From Kitasatospora humi (GTDB taxonomy: Bacteria > Actinomycetota > Actinomycetes > Streptomycetales > Streptomycetaceae), in assembly GCF_020907985.1 (NCBI RefSeq), contig NZ_JAJJPA010000011.1, forward strand, positions 62,001 to 126,000: a stretch of DNA of 64,000 bases, given 5' to 3'. The position numbers and the translations under genes are program-made. This document shows, piece after piece, positions 1 through 7,330 of the stretch; position 1 is the first letter of the stretch; each line of letters begins with the position of its first letter. Under the pieces are notes generated by a model. The model was given only the letters and a program-made list of their open reading frames with translations, was not told where the DNA came from and did not search any database.

Positions 1-1
1 T

Positions 2-202
2 TACGGCAACGGGACGATCGCCGAGTTCCAGGCACTGGCCGAGCGGATCTCCGGCAAGCAGCTCGGCGATCTGTTCCAGACCTGGCTCTACACCGCGGGC
101 AAGCCGGCCCAGCCGAGTGCCGGGCAGGCGCGCCTGGCCACCGGCGCGCCGGTGGCCCAGCCCCGCTCGTGGGCGCAGATCAAGGCGGCCCAGCAGCACT
201 GA
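2..202 (+). CDS. M1-family metallopeptidase, C-terminal fragment
   Basis: Only the last 66 codons are in the window; the start and the zinc-binding HExxH domain lie upstream of base 1. The visible tail contains a segment of the type GTIAEFQALAERISGKQL followed by LFQTWLYTAGKP, which is typical of the C-terminal helical domain of actinobacterial aminopeptidase N-like M1 enzymes (the loop where the enzyme closes with a tryptophan-leucine-tyrosine motif and a glycine-lysine-proline turn). A poorly conserved Ala/Gln-rich tail follows before TGA at 200-202. The role would be removal of N-terminal residues from peptides. The family call rests on this tail alone. Confidence 0.7.
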   Translation, partial: YGNGTIAEFQALAERISGKQLGDLFQTWLYTAGKPAQPSAGQARLATGAPVAQPRSWAQIKAAQQH

Positions 203-232
203 CCAGTGTTGACCCGCCGGGCGGCCGCGAGC

Positions 233-677
233 TCACCAACTCTCGGCCGCCCGGCGGAGTTCGACCCGGTCCGGGGCGCCGTACGCCTGGGCGAACGCCG
301 CGCGCACCGCGAGGCGTCCGGCATGGTGGAACGCCCCGGCGTGCGAGTCGACGTCATGCATGCGAGTCGACGTCATGCACCACGATCCGTTGCAGCACGG
401 CGGCCACCGCCACCACCAAGCCGCCGCCACCCGCCGACTCGGCCAACTCCTCCCGCATTCCGGAGGCCAGGGCGGCGTGGTAGGCGGCCGGCTCGGGCGG
501 CCCGGGATCGTTGACCACGGTGGCCCCGGGGTCGATCTCGAAGACGAAGCCGTCCTCCCAGGGCTCGAAGTCCACCGTGACGTCCGCGAAGTCGGACGGG
601 CAGCCGGCCTGGTGCACGAAGCGGGCCCGCACCCCCCGGATCGGCCGGGGTGGAAAGGTGTGCGGTGCGGCGTTCAC
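233..677 (-). pseudogene. Small EF-G domain IV-like protein, frameshifted by a 19-bp duplication
   Basis: Read from GTG at 677, the protein has RGVRARFVHQAGCPSDFADV, FEPWEDGFVFEID, AYHAALASGMREELAE and VVHDVDSHA. These align in order with domain IV of elongation factor G (the V-x-x-EP-x-GF strand, the helix A-x-x-x-G-x-RE and the terminal YHDVDSS motif). The frame stops just after HDVDSHA, but the missing end (GAFHHAGRLAVRAAFAQAYG to a stop at 233) continues in another frame. An exact 19-bp tandem duplication at 342-379 causes the shift; removing one copy restores a 141-residue protein. The GTG start overlaps the stop of the small upstream ORF as GTGA, which suggests coupling. A stand-alone domain IV would not be a translocase. 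It could be a recently broken gene, a phase-variable gene or an assembly error. Confidence 0.6.
342..379. repeat. Exact 19-bp tandem duplication
   Basis: Bases 342-360 and 361-379 are identical (tgcgagtcgacgtcatgca). Nineteen is not a multiple of three, so the duplication shifts the reading frame of the EF-G domain IV-like gene that crosses it. Confidence 0.95.
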
Positions 678-847
678 GGCCGGCGGTCGAGCAGGGCGGT
701 GGCCAACTCGCGCAGGGTGTCGGCGAGTCGCCGGCTCCCGCCCTGCTTCAGCAGGCGCAGCACGGGATCGCCGTGCATGGCGCTGAGCAGCATGACCGGC
801 CACGTGCTGCTGCGCACCGAGGCGACCGGGGTCACTGCCGTCGACAC
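674..847 (-). CDS. Small ORF of unknown function upstream of the EF-G-like gene
   Basis: A 57-codon frame from GTG 847 (or 39 codons from ATG 793) ends at TGA 674-676, which overlaps the GTG of the EF-G domain IV-like gene. The visible core is MLLSAMHGDPVLRLLKQGG followed by an amphipathic helix ending ELATALLDRRP. A stop codon lies in frame a few codons upstream, within the large hairpin at 861-906, so this may be the remnant of a longer gene. No family was recognised; the coupling to the downstream gene is the main reason to think it is translated. Confidence 0.35.
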   Translation of the reverse strand: MSTAVTPVASVRSSTWPVMLLSAMHGDPVLRLLKQGGSRRLADTLRELATALLDRRP

Positions 848-860
848 CGCGTTCCGCCAG

Positions 861-906
861 GGTGAGGAGTCAGCCGGCTACTTCGCCGGCCGGCTGACTC
901 CTCACC
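861..906. terminator. Large perfect hairpin (18-bp stem)
   Basis: Left arm 861-878 (ggtgaggagtcagccggc) and right arm 889-906 are perfect inverse complements with a 10-base loop. It lies 120 bases downstream of the lipoprotein gene read on the minus strand, so it is most likely its terminator. No T-run follows on either strand, as is usual for high-GC actinomycete terminators. Confidence 0.6.
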
Positions 907-1025
907 CACGCCACCGGGAACTACCCGTGGCGCGGGTGGGAGGCAGCCGTGTTCGGGCATGCTGCACAGAACGCGCGGAGGCGCTCCAGGAACGAGTGGC
1001 GCGAGCCGCCCAGGAGGCCGGCCTA

Positions 1026-1595
1026 TCAGGCGCTCGGGCTGTCCGTCGCCCCCGCCGAAGGCGCGCCGGACGGGCGGGCCGGCAGCAGCGGGGCACAGGT
1101 CTTGTAGGCGGCGGCGGTGTTGGGGTCCGCGGTGTTGAGCGCCCGCAGGCCGCCGCTGCTCGGCAGCGTCACGCCGTGGTCCTTGAGGCAGCTCGTGAAG
1201 GCCTGCATCGCCGAGCTGTTGAGGCCGCCGCCGTTGCCGCGCCCGCCACCGCCGCCCTGCGGGCGCAGCGAGGCGCAGGCCTGCATCGCGGCCTGCCGGG
1301 CCGGGTCGGGCGAGCCGCCGCCCCACGGGCCGCCGCCGCCCGGGGCGCCACTCGGGTGGCCACTCGGACGTCCGCTCGGGCGGCCGGTGGGCAGCGTCAC
1401 GCCGTGGTCCTTGAGGCAGGCCGTGTAGGCGGCGCGCGCGGCCGAGCCGCTGTCGGAGGCCCCGGCGGACGGCGAGCTGGAGGCCGACGCGGCGCCGGCG
1501 TTGGAGCTGCCGGCGCTGGAGGAGCAGCCGGTGAGCAGTAGGCCGGCAGCGAGCAGTGCGGCGGCCCCGACGGTGCGGATGGTGGTCCGGGACAA
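1026..1595 (-). CDS. Lipoprotein with duplicated CLKDHGVTLP motif
   Basis: The 189-residue product starts with a lipoprotein signal (basic MSRTTIR, hydrophobic stretch, LLLTG-C lipobox with Cys24), so it should be anchored to the outer face of the membrane. A Ser/Ala-rich linker follows. The mature part holds two copies of a cysteine motif, YTACLKDHGVTLP near residue 57 and FTSCLKDHGVTLP near residue 134, each paired with a further Cys (QACASL and KTCAPL). They are separated by Gly/Pro-rich repeats including GRPSGRPSGHPSGAP. The paired cysteines suggest two small disulfide-bonded or metal-binding modules. The function is unknown. Its 5' region carries a 27-bp repeat (1635-1730). Confidence 0.75.
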   Translation of the reverse strand: MSRTTIRTVGAAALLAAGLLLTGCSSSAGSSNAGAASASSSPSAGASDSGSAARAAYTACLKDHGVTLPTGRPSGRPSGHPSGAPGGGGPWGGGSPDPARQAAMQACASLRPQGGGGGRGNGGGLNSSAMQAFTSCLKDHGVTLPSSGGLRALNTADPNTAAAYKTCAPLLPARPSGAPSAGATDSPSA

Positions 1596-1634
1596 GGCCG
1601 GTGCCTCCTGGTCTTCGGTGAGCGGTTTCGGTGT

Positions 1635-1730
1635 GGTGCTTCGGTTCGGTGCGTCGGTTCGGTGCTTCGGCCGGGTTGCTTCGGCGTGGTGCTTCGGCCG
1701 GGTTGCCTTGGCATGGTGCTTCGGCGGTGC
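1635..1730. repeat. Imperfect tandem repeat, period about 27 bp
   Basis: Units beginning ggtgcttcgg recur at about 1635, 1661, 1688 and 1715. The 1661-1687 and 1688-1714 copies differ at only a few positions; the outer copies are degenerate or truncated. The array lies upstream of the lipoprotein gene. It lacks the unique spacers of a CRISPR array. Confidence 0.7.
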
Positions 1731-1974
1731 GGAGGAGCCCGTGCCGCCGGCGCGGCGGGTGGGAGCACCGACGACGTCACCGACTGTCGCGCACGGTGGT
1801 TTGGAAACCCTGGGCCCGACTGGGAGTTCCCGCTGCGGAGCTGGCAGATGGACGGCTTCGGCTGTCCGATATCCATCGATCTGCTGAGGTATCGCCCGGA
1901 TTGGGTCGCAGCCGACTCCCAGATACTTCCGAGTGCGGCAAAAGACGCGCTTTGCCTCGTGGGGTTATATCGCT

Positions 1975-1994
1975 ATGCCCCCTCTAGGGGGTAT
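1975..1994. promoter_or_regulatory. G-tract palindrome, possible CsoR/RcnR-type operator
   Basis: The sequence atgccccctctagggggtat is a near-perfect palindrome (CCCCCT-N2-AGGGGG) flanked by AT steps. This layout resembles operators of copper/nickel/aldehyde-sensing CsoR/RcnR-family repressors. It lies 47 bases before the Clp-N gene start, in the AT-richest part of the region (ttatatcgctat just upstream), so it may overlap that gene's promoter. The regulator assignment is inference; no CsoR gene is in the window. Confidence 0.45.
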
Positions 1995-2040
1995 CACTAT
2001 AGGCATCGGTTCGAACGAGGCCTTCTGGAGGCATCAGCCA

Positions 2041-2768
2041 TGCCCAAGATCAACGTCTATCTGCCCGATGAGCTCGCCGACGCCGTCCGCGCGGCCGGCC
2101 TGTCCGTCTCGCCGATCTGCCAGCGCGCCCTGGAGCACGCCGTCCGCCAGGCGAACGCGATGCAGGCGGCCGTCACCCAGGACCTGGACAGTGCCGAGCC
2201 CGCGCTGGCCCGGTTCACCGACCGGGCCCGCAGCGCGGTGCGGCTGGCCATCGAGCAGGCCCGCGACGCGGGAGAGCCCAACGTCTCCACCGCCCGCCTG
2301 CTCGGCGGGCTGCTCGCCGAGGGCGGCAACCTGGCCCTCGAGGTGCTCGGCGCGCTGGAGATCGCCCCCGAACAGCTCACCGCGGCGCTGGCCGGTGCCT
2401 CGTCCGCCGAGCCTGGGCAGGGACCGGACAGCGCACTGCGCTTCAGCGAGCCGGCCGCCCGGGCGCTGGAGCTCACCGTGGCCGAGGCCGGGGTGCTCGG
2501 CCACAACTACGTGGGGTGCGAACACCTGCTGCTCGGCCTGGTCACCGAGCCCGACGGCACCGGCGGTGCGGTGCTGCGCGCGGCCGGCGCCGAACCCAAG
2601 CTGACCCGCCGCGCGGTGGCGGCCGCCCTGGGCGGCTACAACTTCCTGCGCGCGGGCCAGGCCGGCGCCGCAGACCGGATCACCGCGCTGCTCGGGCAGC
2701 AGCTGGAGCAGCAACTCCAGCCGCTGGTCGCACGGATCGAGAGCCTGGAGGCCCGACTGGCCGACTGA
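2041..2768 (+). CDS. Ribbon-helix-helix plus Clp N-domain protein
   Basis: The 242-residue product opens with MPKINVYLPDELADAVRAAG, a ribbon-helix-helix type strand-helix segment as in CcdA/MetJ-like DNA-binding proteins. From about residue 60 to 210 it has a double Clp-N repeat: FTDRARSAVRLAIEQARD...TARLLGGLLAEGG, then FSEPAARALELTVAEAGVLG...CEHLLLGLVTEPDG. That is the substrate/adaptor-binding domain of ClpC/ClpA. A C-terminal coiled coil (LLGQQLEQQLQPLVARIESLEARL) could oligomerise it. There is no AAA+ ATPase domain, so it cannot unfold proteins itself; a regulator or adaptor role is inferred. The ATG follows a GGAGG element near 2030. A CsoR-like palindrome lies upstream and a strong terminator downstream. 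Confidence 0.8.
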
Positions 2769-2789
2769 GCCGCCCGGGAAGCCGCAGGC

Positions 2790-2837
2790 GCCGCCCCCGG
2801 TCGACCGGACGCAGCGGTCCGGCCGACCGGGGGCGGC
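2790..2837. terminator. Bidirectional terminator between convergent genes
   Basis: Arms 2790-2803 and 2824-2837 (gccgcccccggtcg and its complement) form a perfect 14-bp stem, with a second short stem CCGGAC/GTCCGG inside the loop. It sits between the convergent ends of the Clp-N gene (2768) and the caspase-NACHT gene (2848). Confidence 0.75.
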
Positions 2838-2847
2838 GGCCCGGAGG

Positions 2848-5800
2848 TCACGGCTGTGCCAGGCCGGCGGCGTTCCCCTGAGCGAGCCTGTCCTGGAGCA
2901 GGGCGTGGCGGAATTGGTACCTGGGCCCCTCCGCCCGCAGGACCTGCCGGTTGTAGGCATCCTCCAGGAAGCGCATGCCACGCGCGGGGAACGCGCTCCG
3001 CAGGCGCAACTGGAGGAACAGGAGGGAGCTGCGCCCGGCGTCGGAACCGGCGATCATGACGCAGATTCCGCAGGGAACGGCGATGCCGATGGTCTGGAAG
3101 AGCCCGGCGACCAGGTCCTTGTTCCACAGGAAGGTCTCGCGCAGGCCGAACCCCAGGCCGACACAGAGCCCGAACAGCACTCCGAAGACGATCGCCCGGC
3201 GGCGCTCCTGCCGCCAGACGGCATGGCGGCCACTGCGTATGGCCACCCGGGACGGGATGCGAGCAGCTCCGATGATGAGGGACACCATGAGCACGCCCCA
3301 CATTCCGTTCAGTGGACCTTCGAGCGGATGGATCCCCCGGTGAATGCCATGGGGAAAGGTGTACCGAAAGCCCACCGGCAGGCCCCCGGCAACGGCACCG
3401 GGGAGCAGCGGCACTCTTGAGTACAGGGCGTTCCAGCGGGACCACGGCGACCGTCCAGGAGCCGGGTGGACGCGCATCGCGGCCAGGCCGCTCACGGTGC
3501 CGGCTGCGGTCCCGATGGCCAGGAAGGCCGCGATTGCCGCCAGGGTGTCGCGGGTGATGGTGAAGGCGTAGTCACCGGAAATGATTCCTATGACGACTCC
3601 CACGAGTGTTCCGACAGCCGGATTGAAGCTCGAACGGCCCCTACTTCCCGGACCGGACCGCCAGTGACGTCCGTCCGGTCCGGAGGCACGCAGTTCTGCC
3701 GCTGCCCCCGCCGCCAGGCCGAGTACGAGGCCCAATGCCGTCCCGATGGCGCTTCCGCCGCCCGCGCCGCCGAATCCTTGGGTATCGAATCCGCCCCAAC
3801 CGTAGACCAGAGCACCGCCGAACGCCCCTGCGACCGTGCACACGGCGCTGAGTATGGCGATCCTGGGAAACGCTCTCGTCCACCGCGGCAGTTGCCGCCA
3901 GTCGAAGCTGTAGGTGCTGTGTTCCGCCATCTGGGCCGCGAGGTAGCTCAACCACTGCCGAGCCTGCGCCGCCTCGTAATCGACCGGCTCGGAGAATTGC
4001 TGTGACTGGTAGGCGACGTTGATGAACCGGTCCAGCAGATACGCCATGACCTCCTCGCGGGTGGTGAACCGGTCCTGCTCCAGCAGGCTGACGAGTGCGT
4101 CGGGGCGGGGGAAGGCGTCGCGGACCAGCGTGAGGCCCAGCGGCGTGTCGAGGGCGCGGGAGAGGACGCTGTCGGGCTGGTGCGTCAAATGGTCCATCAG
4201 GCGTTCCCACGGTTCGGGCGCGGGTTCCACCTGGCAGCACCGCAGGTATTCGGCGGCGGCTGTGCCGGGAATAGGGGTCAGTTCCAGCACCGCGGCGCCG
4301 GGCAGGTGCCCGGCGCGGATCGTGTCGGCGAATTCGTCGGTGCGTGCGAACACCATGACCCGTGACGCGGAGTGTTGGCCGATCCCTTTCAGTGCGGCCC
4401 GGCGGAGTTCGTCCTCCAACTCGTCGAATCCGTCGAGGAACAGCGCGATCCGGCCGTCCTGCACCAGTTTGGCGGCACTCTTGCGGCCGTATTTCCGCTG
4501 TCTCAGGAAGGGGAAGTCCTCGGCGATGCGGGCGGCCGCCCAATCGGTCAGGGTGTCGCGGCTCGCGTCCCATCCGGTGACACCCAGCAGCACGGGTACC
4601 GGCACATTGGCGCGCTCTGCTCCGTTCTTCAGGGCGCTGCGGTGCGTCAGCGCCTCCAACACGGTCAGGAGCGCCGCCTCGGACTTGCCGCTGCCCGGAC
4701 TGCCGAGGACAGCGATGCGGCCGGAGGGGAGTCCGCCGTAGACCCGGAACAAATCAGGCAGCCCGCCCGTGTCGAGGGTGTGCGAGTTCGCCACCGGAAC
4801 GCCGGGCAACGGTGCGAACGGGAGCAGGCCGTCCGAACCCCCCAGAGCCGCCCCCTTGGGACCGGTGACCCCGCGGCGGGACCACTGCCATCGGACCGGT
4901 ATCGGCGAAGGGGAGTACAGCTTCCGGTCGCGGGCTGCCTGCTTCCACTGCTGGTACGCCTCGTGCATCAGGTCGTCCGCCGCGGCATCCAGCCGTGAGT
5001 CACCACCTGCCGATGGAAGGTGGCGCGGGTCGACCGAGCCGATCGGCAAGGCGGCGAGATGCCAGGCCGGAACCCGGGCAGCGCCGCCTCCGGGCACGGG
5101 ATCCACGCTCCGGTCCGCGCTCAGGGCAGACAGTGTCGGCTCGTCCGGAGGAGGCGGCCCGCTGCTGCCACGAGGTTCGGGGAGCCTGCTCGGGTGGACC
5201 CGTTCGTCCGGGGGCTCCACCGTCGGTGCCGCGGAGTTGCGAGCGAAGACGTAGCGGGCGGCATGGTCGCTCGAGCGGCTTCTCGGTTCGGGTTTGCCGT
5301 CACGCACCAGCGCGTCGGCGACCTTGTCGAAGATCGGGCCGAGCGTGAGGGCCGCGGGCTGACCGGGGATGCCGCGCTCGATGACGTCGGCCAGGTACTT
5401 GGTGAAGTAGGTCTGCGGTGCGGGGCTGTCGGCCGCCGACTGGAACCACGCCGTGTAGGAAGCACCGCTGGCCATCATCAGGTAGAAGCCCGCCGAGCGC
5501 GGTAGTTCCGGTAACCGCGGTCCCAAGGTGTTCCGCCCCGCGGCCAGTTCGGCGTAGCAGCAGTCCACGATCGCGATCTTCGTAGCCGCAGCACTGGACC
5601 GGAAGGCCCTGCGAACGGCGTCGAAGGAGAGGCTGGTGGTGGTCCGCAGGTAGGGGTCGTCGCTCGAGTCGGCCAGGGCGAGGCAGAGTTCGTCGTCGCT
5701 GTCGTACTGGCCGTGCCCGACGTAGTAGAACAGTGCGACATCCACGGCCTCGTGGAACCGGCGTGCGAGCTGCTCCGGCAGATCGTCCGGCCTGCGTTGG

Positions 5801-5994
5801 TTGCGGACGGTCAAGATGCTGTCTTCGGGCCAGCCGCCGCACAGCGGACCGGCCAGCAGCGCCTGCATCCGGTTCAGGCTGTGCTCTGCCGCCGGCACCG
5901 CACTCAGGTGCCGGTAGTTCCAGGTGCCGATCAGGACCGCTCTGGACCGGGAGAAGTCGCCGTCCAGGGCGTCAGGCATCGCCGAGCCACTCAT
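2848..5994 (-). CDS. Caspase-like protease / NACHT NTPase / membrane-domain protein
   Basis: A 1048-residue multidomain protein. Residues about 15-270 form a caspase-like (metacaspase) peptidase domain: AVLIGTWNY at the first strand, YYVGHGQ with the catalytic His94, and AIVDCCYA with the catalytic Cys146. After a Pro/Ser-rich linker (about 270-340) comes a NACHT-type STAND NTPase: Walker A GSPGSGKS near residue 428, Walker B ALFLDGFDEL near 518, and a sensor-like VMVFARTDEF. Residues about 705-1000 hold several Gly/Ala-rich hydrophobic segments, then a short conserved tail (FLEDAYNRQVL...YQFRHALLQDRLA). The start overlaps the EACC1 gene by 23 bases; an alternative ATG at 5979 leaves an 8-base overlap. 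The architecture fits a signal-gated membrane NTPase that activates a suicide protease, as proposed for actinobacterial conflict systems. Ligand and substrate are unknown. Confidence 0.85.
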   Translation of the reverse strand: MSGSAMPDALDGDFSRSRAVLIGTWNYRHLSAVPAAEHSLNRMQALLAGPLCGGWPEDSILTVRNQRRPDDLPEQLARRFHEAVDVALFYYVGHGQYDSDDELCLALADSSDDPYLRTTTSLSFDAVRRAFRSSAAATKIAIVDCCYAELAAGRNTLGPRLPELPRSAGFYLMMASGASYTAWFQSAADSPAPQTYFTKYLADVIERGIPGQPAALTLGPIFDKVADALVRDGKPEPRSRSSDHAARYVFARNSAAPTVEPPDERVHPSRLPEPRGSSGPPPPDEPTLSALSADRSVDPVPGGGAARVPAWHLAALPIGSVDPRHLPSAGGDSRLDAAADDLMHEAYQQWKQAARDRKLYSPSPIPVRWQWSRRGVTGPKGAALGGSDGLLPFAPLPGVPVANSHTLDTGGLPDLFRVYGGLPSGRIAVLGSPGSGKSEAALLTVLEALTHRSALKNGAERANVPVPVLLGVTGWDASRDTLTDWAAARIAEDFPFLRQRKYGRKSAAKLVQDGRIALFLDGFDELEDELRRAALKGIGQHSASRVMVFARTDEFADTIRAGHLPGAAVLELTPIPGTAAAEYLRCCQVEPAPEPWERLMDHLTHQPDSVLSRALDTPLGLTLVRDAFPRPDALVSLLEQDRFTTREEVMAYLLDRFINVAYQSQQFSEPVDYEAAQARQWLSYLAAQMAEHSTYSFDWRQLPRWTRAFPRIAILSAVCTVAGAFGGALVYGWGGFDTQGFGGAGGGSAIGTALGLVLGLAAGAAAELRASGPDGRHWRSGPGSRGRSSFNPAVGTLVGVVIGIISGDYAFTITRDTLAAIAAFLAIGTAAGTVSGLAAMRVHPAPGRSPWSRWNALYSRVPLLPGAVAGGLPVGFRYTFPHGIHRGIHPLEGPLNGMWGVLMVSLIIGAARIPSRVAIRSGRHAVWRQERRRAIVFGVLFGLCVGLGFGLRETFLWNKDLVAGLFQTIGIAVPCGICVMIAGSDAGRSSLLFLQLRLRSAFPARGMRFLEDAYNRQVLRAEGPRYQFRHALLQDRLAQGNAAGLAQP

Positions 5995-6340
5995 CGAGCG
6001 CGGGCTTCACCTCGGCTGCCCATGCGTCGTCGGCGGCGTTGGTCTTGCTGATCGTGATGCTGCGTTCCCCCGAGGTCGCGGTCACGGTGATGTCCGAGCG
6101 GCGGGACTTGACGAAGTCCGGCAAAGCCTTGATCACGACCGCCACGACGCTGCTGCTGCCGACCAGGACTTCAAGGATGTCCCAGGCTCCCTGTTCCCCG
6201 GGGCCGGGTCGCCCCGGGACCTGGAGGACCTGCGCGCCCGGGACCCGGCGAAGGTGCTCGCGCAGTGATCTCAGCTCAGCCGGGTCGGACACGGTCAGTG
6301 CAATGGTGCGCTGCTGACCTGAGGCGTGCTCAGTCGTCAC
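5972..6340 (-). CDS. EACC1-like effector-associated component
   Basis: The 122-residue product from GTG 6340 (preceded by GGGGGAAC) matches the small effector-associated constant component EACC1: DPAELRSLREHLRRVPGAQV, then PGRPGPGEQGAWDILEVL, a hydrophobic helix (VGSSSVVAVVIKALPDFV) and a basic strand (SRRSDITVTATSGERSITIS). EACC1 proteins are encoded next to NACHT or other NTPases fused to peptidases in multicellular actinobacteria and are thought to tether or control the effector at the membrane. Here the stop lies inside the start of the caspase-NACHT gene, so the two are translationally coupled and probably form one complex. An upstream in-frame ATG (6493) would add a basic, low-complexity leader unlike the family and is rejected. 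Confidence 0.85.
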   Translation of the reverse strand: MTTEHASGQQRTIALTVSDPAELRSLREHLRRVPGAQVLQVPGRPGPGEQGAWDILEVLVGSSSVVAVVIKALPDFVKSRRSDITVTATSGERSITISKTNAADDAWAAEVKPALDEWLGDA

Positions 6341-6482
6341 GGTGTTCCCCCGCTGATCAGTCCATCTGTTGCCGGTGCCCCAACATGCTTGCAGGCCTTG
6401 GCCCTTCCTGTCACGGAAACGGCGGTTCGCGACTGCCGGACGGCGTCGGAACCGCGACGCCGCCTCGCAACCGCTCATGTTA

Positions 6483-6511
6483 TTGTCGCTCAATTACCGT
6501 CCTTTTACGAT
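6483..6511 (+). promoter_or_regulatory. Promoter of the peptidase E-like gene
   Basis: TTGTCG (6483-6488) and TACGAT (6506-6511) are separated by 17 bases, a good vegetative sigma-70-type promoter. The predicted transcription start is about 6 bases before the ATG at 6524, so the message would be almost leaderless. Confidence 0.55.
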
Positions 6512-6523
6512 CAGTTCGGTGGC

Positions 6524-7195
6524 ATGGTGAAACTTCTCCTTACCGACTCCGGCGTCAGGAACGCAAGCGTGCTGGCGGCGCTGGTCGATCTGCTGGGCAA
6601 ACCGATCGCCGAGGCCAGCGCCCTCTGCATCCCCACCGCGGGCTACGGGGGACCGTACGGGGATCCGGGTGGACCATGGCGCTTCATCAGCGGACGGTCC
6701 CCCAGTCCCATGACCGAGTTGGGGTGGAAGTCGGTGGGTGTGCTGGAGCTCACCGCACTGCCCGGCATCGACGAGGAACGCTGGGTCTCCTGGGTCCGCG
6801 ACGCTGATGCCCTGCTGGTGAACGGCGGCGACGCGCTCTACCTGTGCCACTGGATGCGGGAGTCCGGCTTGGCGGACCTCTTCCCCTCGCTGCGCGACAC
6901 GGTCTACGTAGGGCTCAGCGCCGGGAGCATGGCGCTGACTCCCCGCATCGGGGAGTACCTCGTCGGCTGGAGGCCGCCCACCGGTGACGACAGCGCGCTG
7001 GGAGTCGTCGATTTCTCGATCTTCCCGCACCTGGACAGCGATCCGGAGCACAGCATGGCCGAGGCGGAACGCTGGGCCGCCGGGATGCCGGGCCCGGCGT
7101 ACGCCATCGACGCCCAGACCGCCATCAAGGTGACCGACGGCGAGGTCGAGGTCGTCTCCGAGGGCCACTGGAAGCTGCTCAACCCGGCATCATGA
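6524..7195 (+). CDS. Peptidase E / S51-like Ser dipeptidase
   Basis: A 223-residue soluble protein of the S51 class I glutamine-amidotransferase-like fold. It has a Rossmann-like start (MVKLLLTDSGVRN), the conserved LLVNGGDALYLCHWM segment, and the nucleophile elbow YVGLSAGSM with the presumed catalytic Ser. A late histidine-containing strand (FSIFPHLDSD) matches the catalytic His region. Members cleave Asp-X dipeptides or act on related small substrates. The ATG at 6524 is chosen because the family start begins there and a promoter sits just upstream. It is transcribed divergently from the EACC1/caspase module, with about 180 bases between them; a functional link is not implied. Confidence 0.75.
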   Translation: MVKLLLTDSGVRNASVLAALVDLLGKPIAEASALCIPTAGYGGPYGDPGGPWRFISGRSPSPMTELGWKSVGVLELTALPGIDEERWVSWVRDADALLVNGGDALYLCHWMRESGLADLFPSLRDTVYVGLSAGSMALTPRIGEYLVGWRPPTGDDSALGVVDFSIFPHLDSDPEHSMAEAERWAAGMPGPAYAIDAQTAIKVTDGEVEVVSEGHWKLLNPAS

Positions 7196-7248
7196 ACCGC
7201 AGCCCGTCCTCGCCGAGCCGGTCGCAGGCTGGAAGGCGCGGTGAAAAC

Positions 7249-7271
7249 AAGCACGTATGATTGCTTTTTTT
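7249..7271 (+). terminator. Short intrinsic terminator with T-run
   Basis: AAGCA (7249-7253) pairs with TGCTT (7262-7266) around an 8-base loop and runs into seven consecutive T. It lies 54 bases after the peptidase E-like gene. The stem is short, but T-runs of this length are rare in this DNA. Confidence 0.4.
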
Positions 7272-7330
7272 CCGATCCTGACCCACCATCATGTGCGTCC
7301 CGTGTGCCGCGCCAGAGAGGCTGTCCGCGC

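Noticed and set aside
1635..1730. Repeat array considered as CRISPR
   Set aside because: Period 27 with no unique spacers, and no cas genes in the window.
5979..6493. Longer EACC1 start at ATG 6493
   Set aside because: It adds 51 basic residues not seen in the family, while GTG 6340 has a ribosome-binding site and matches the conserved N-terminus.
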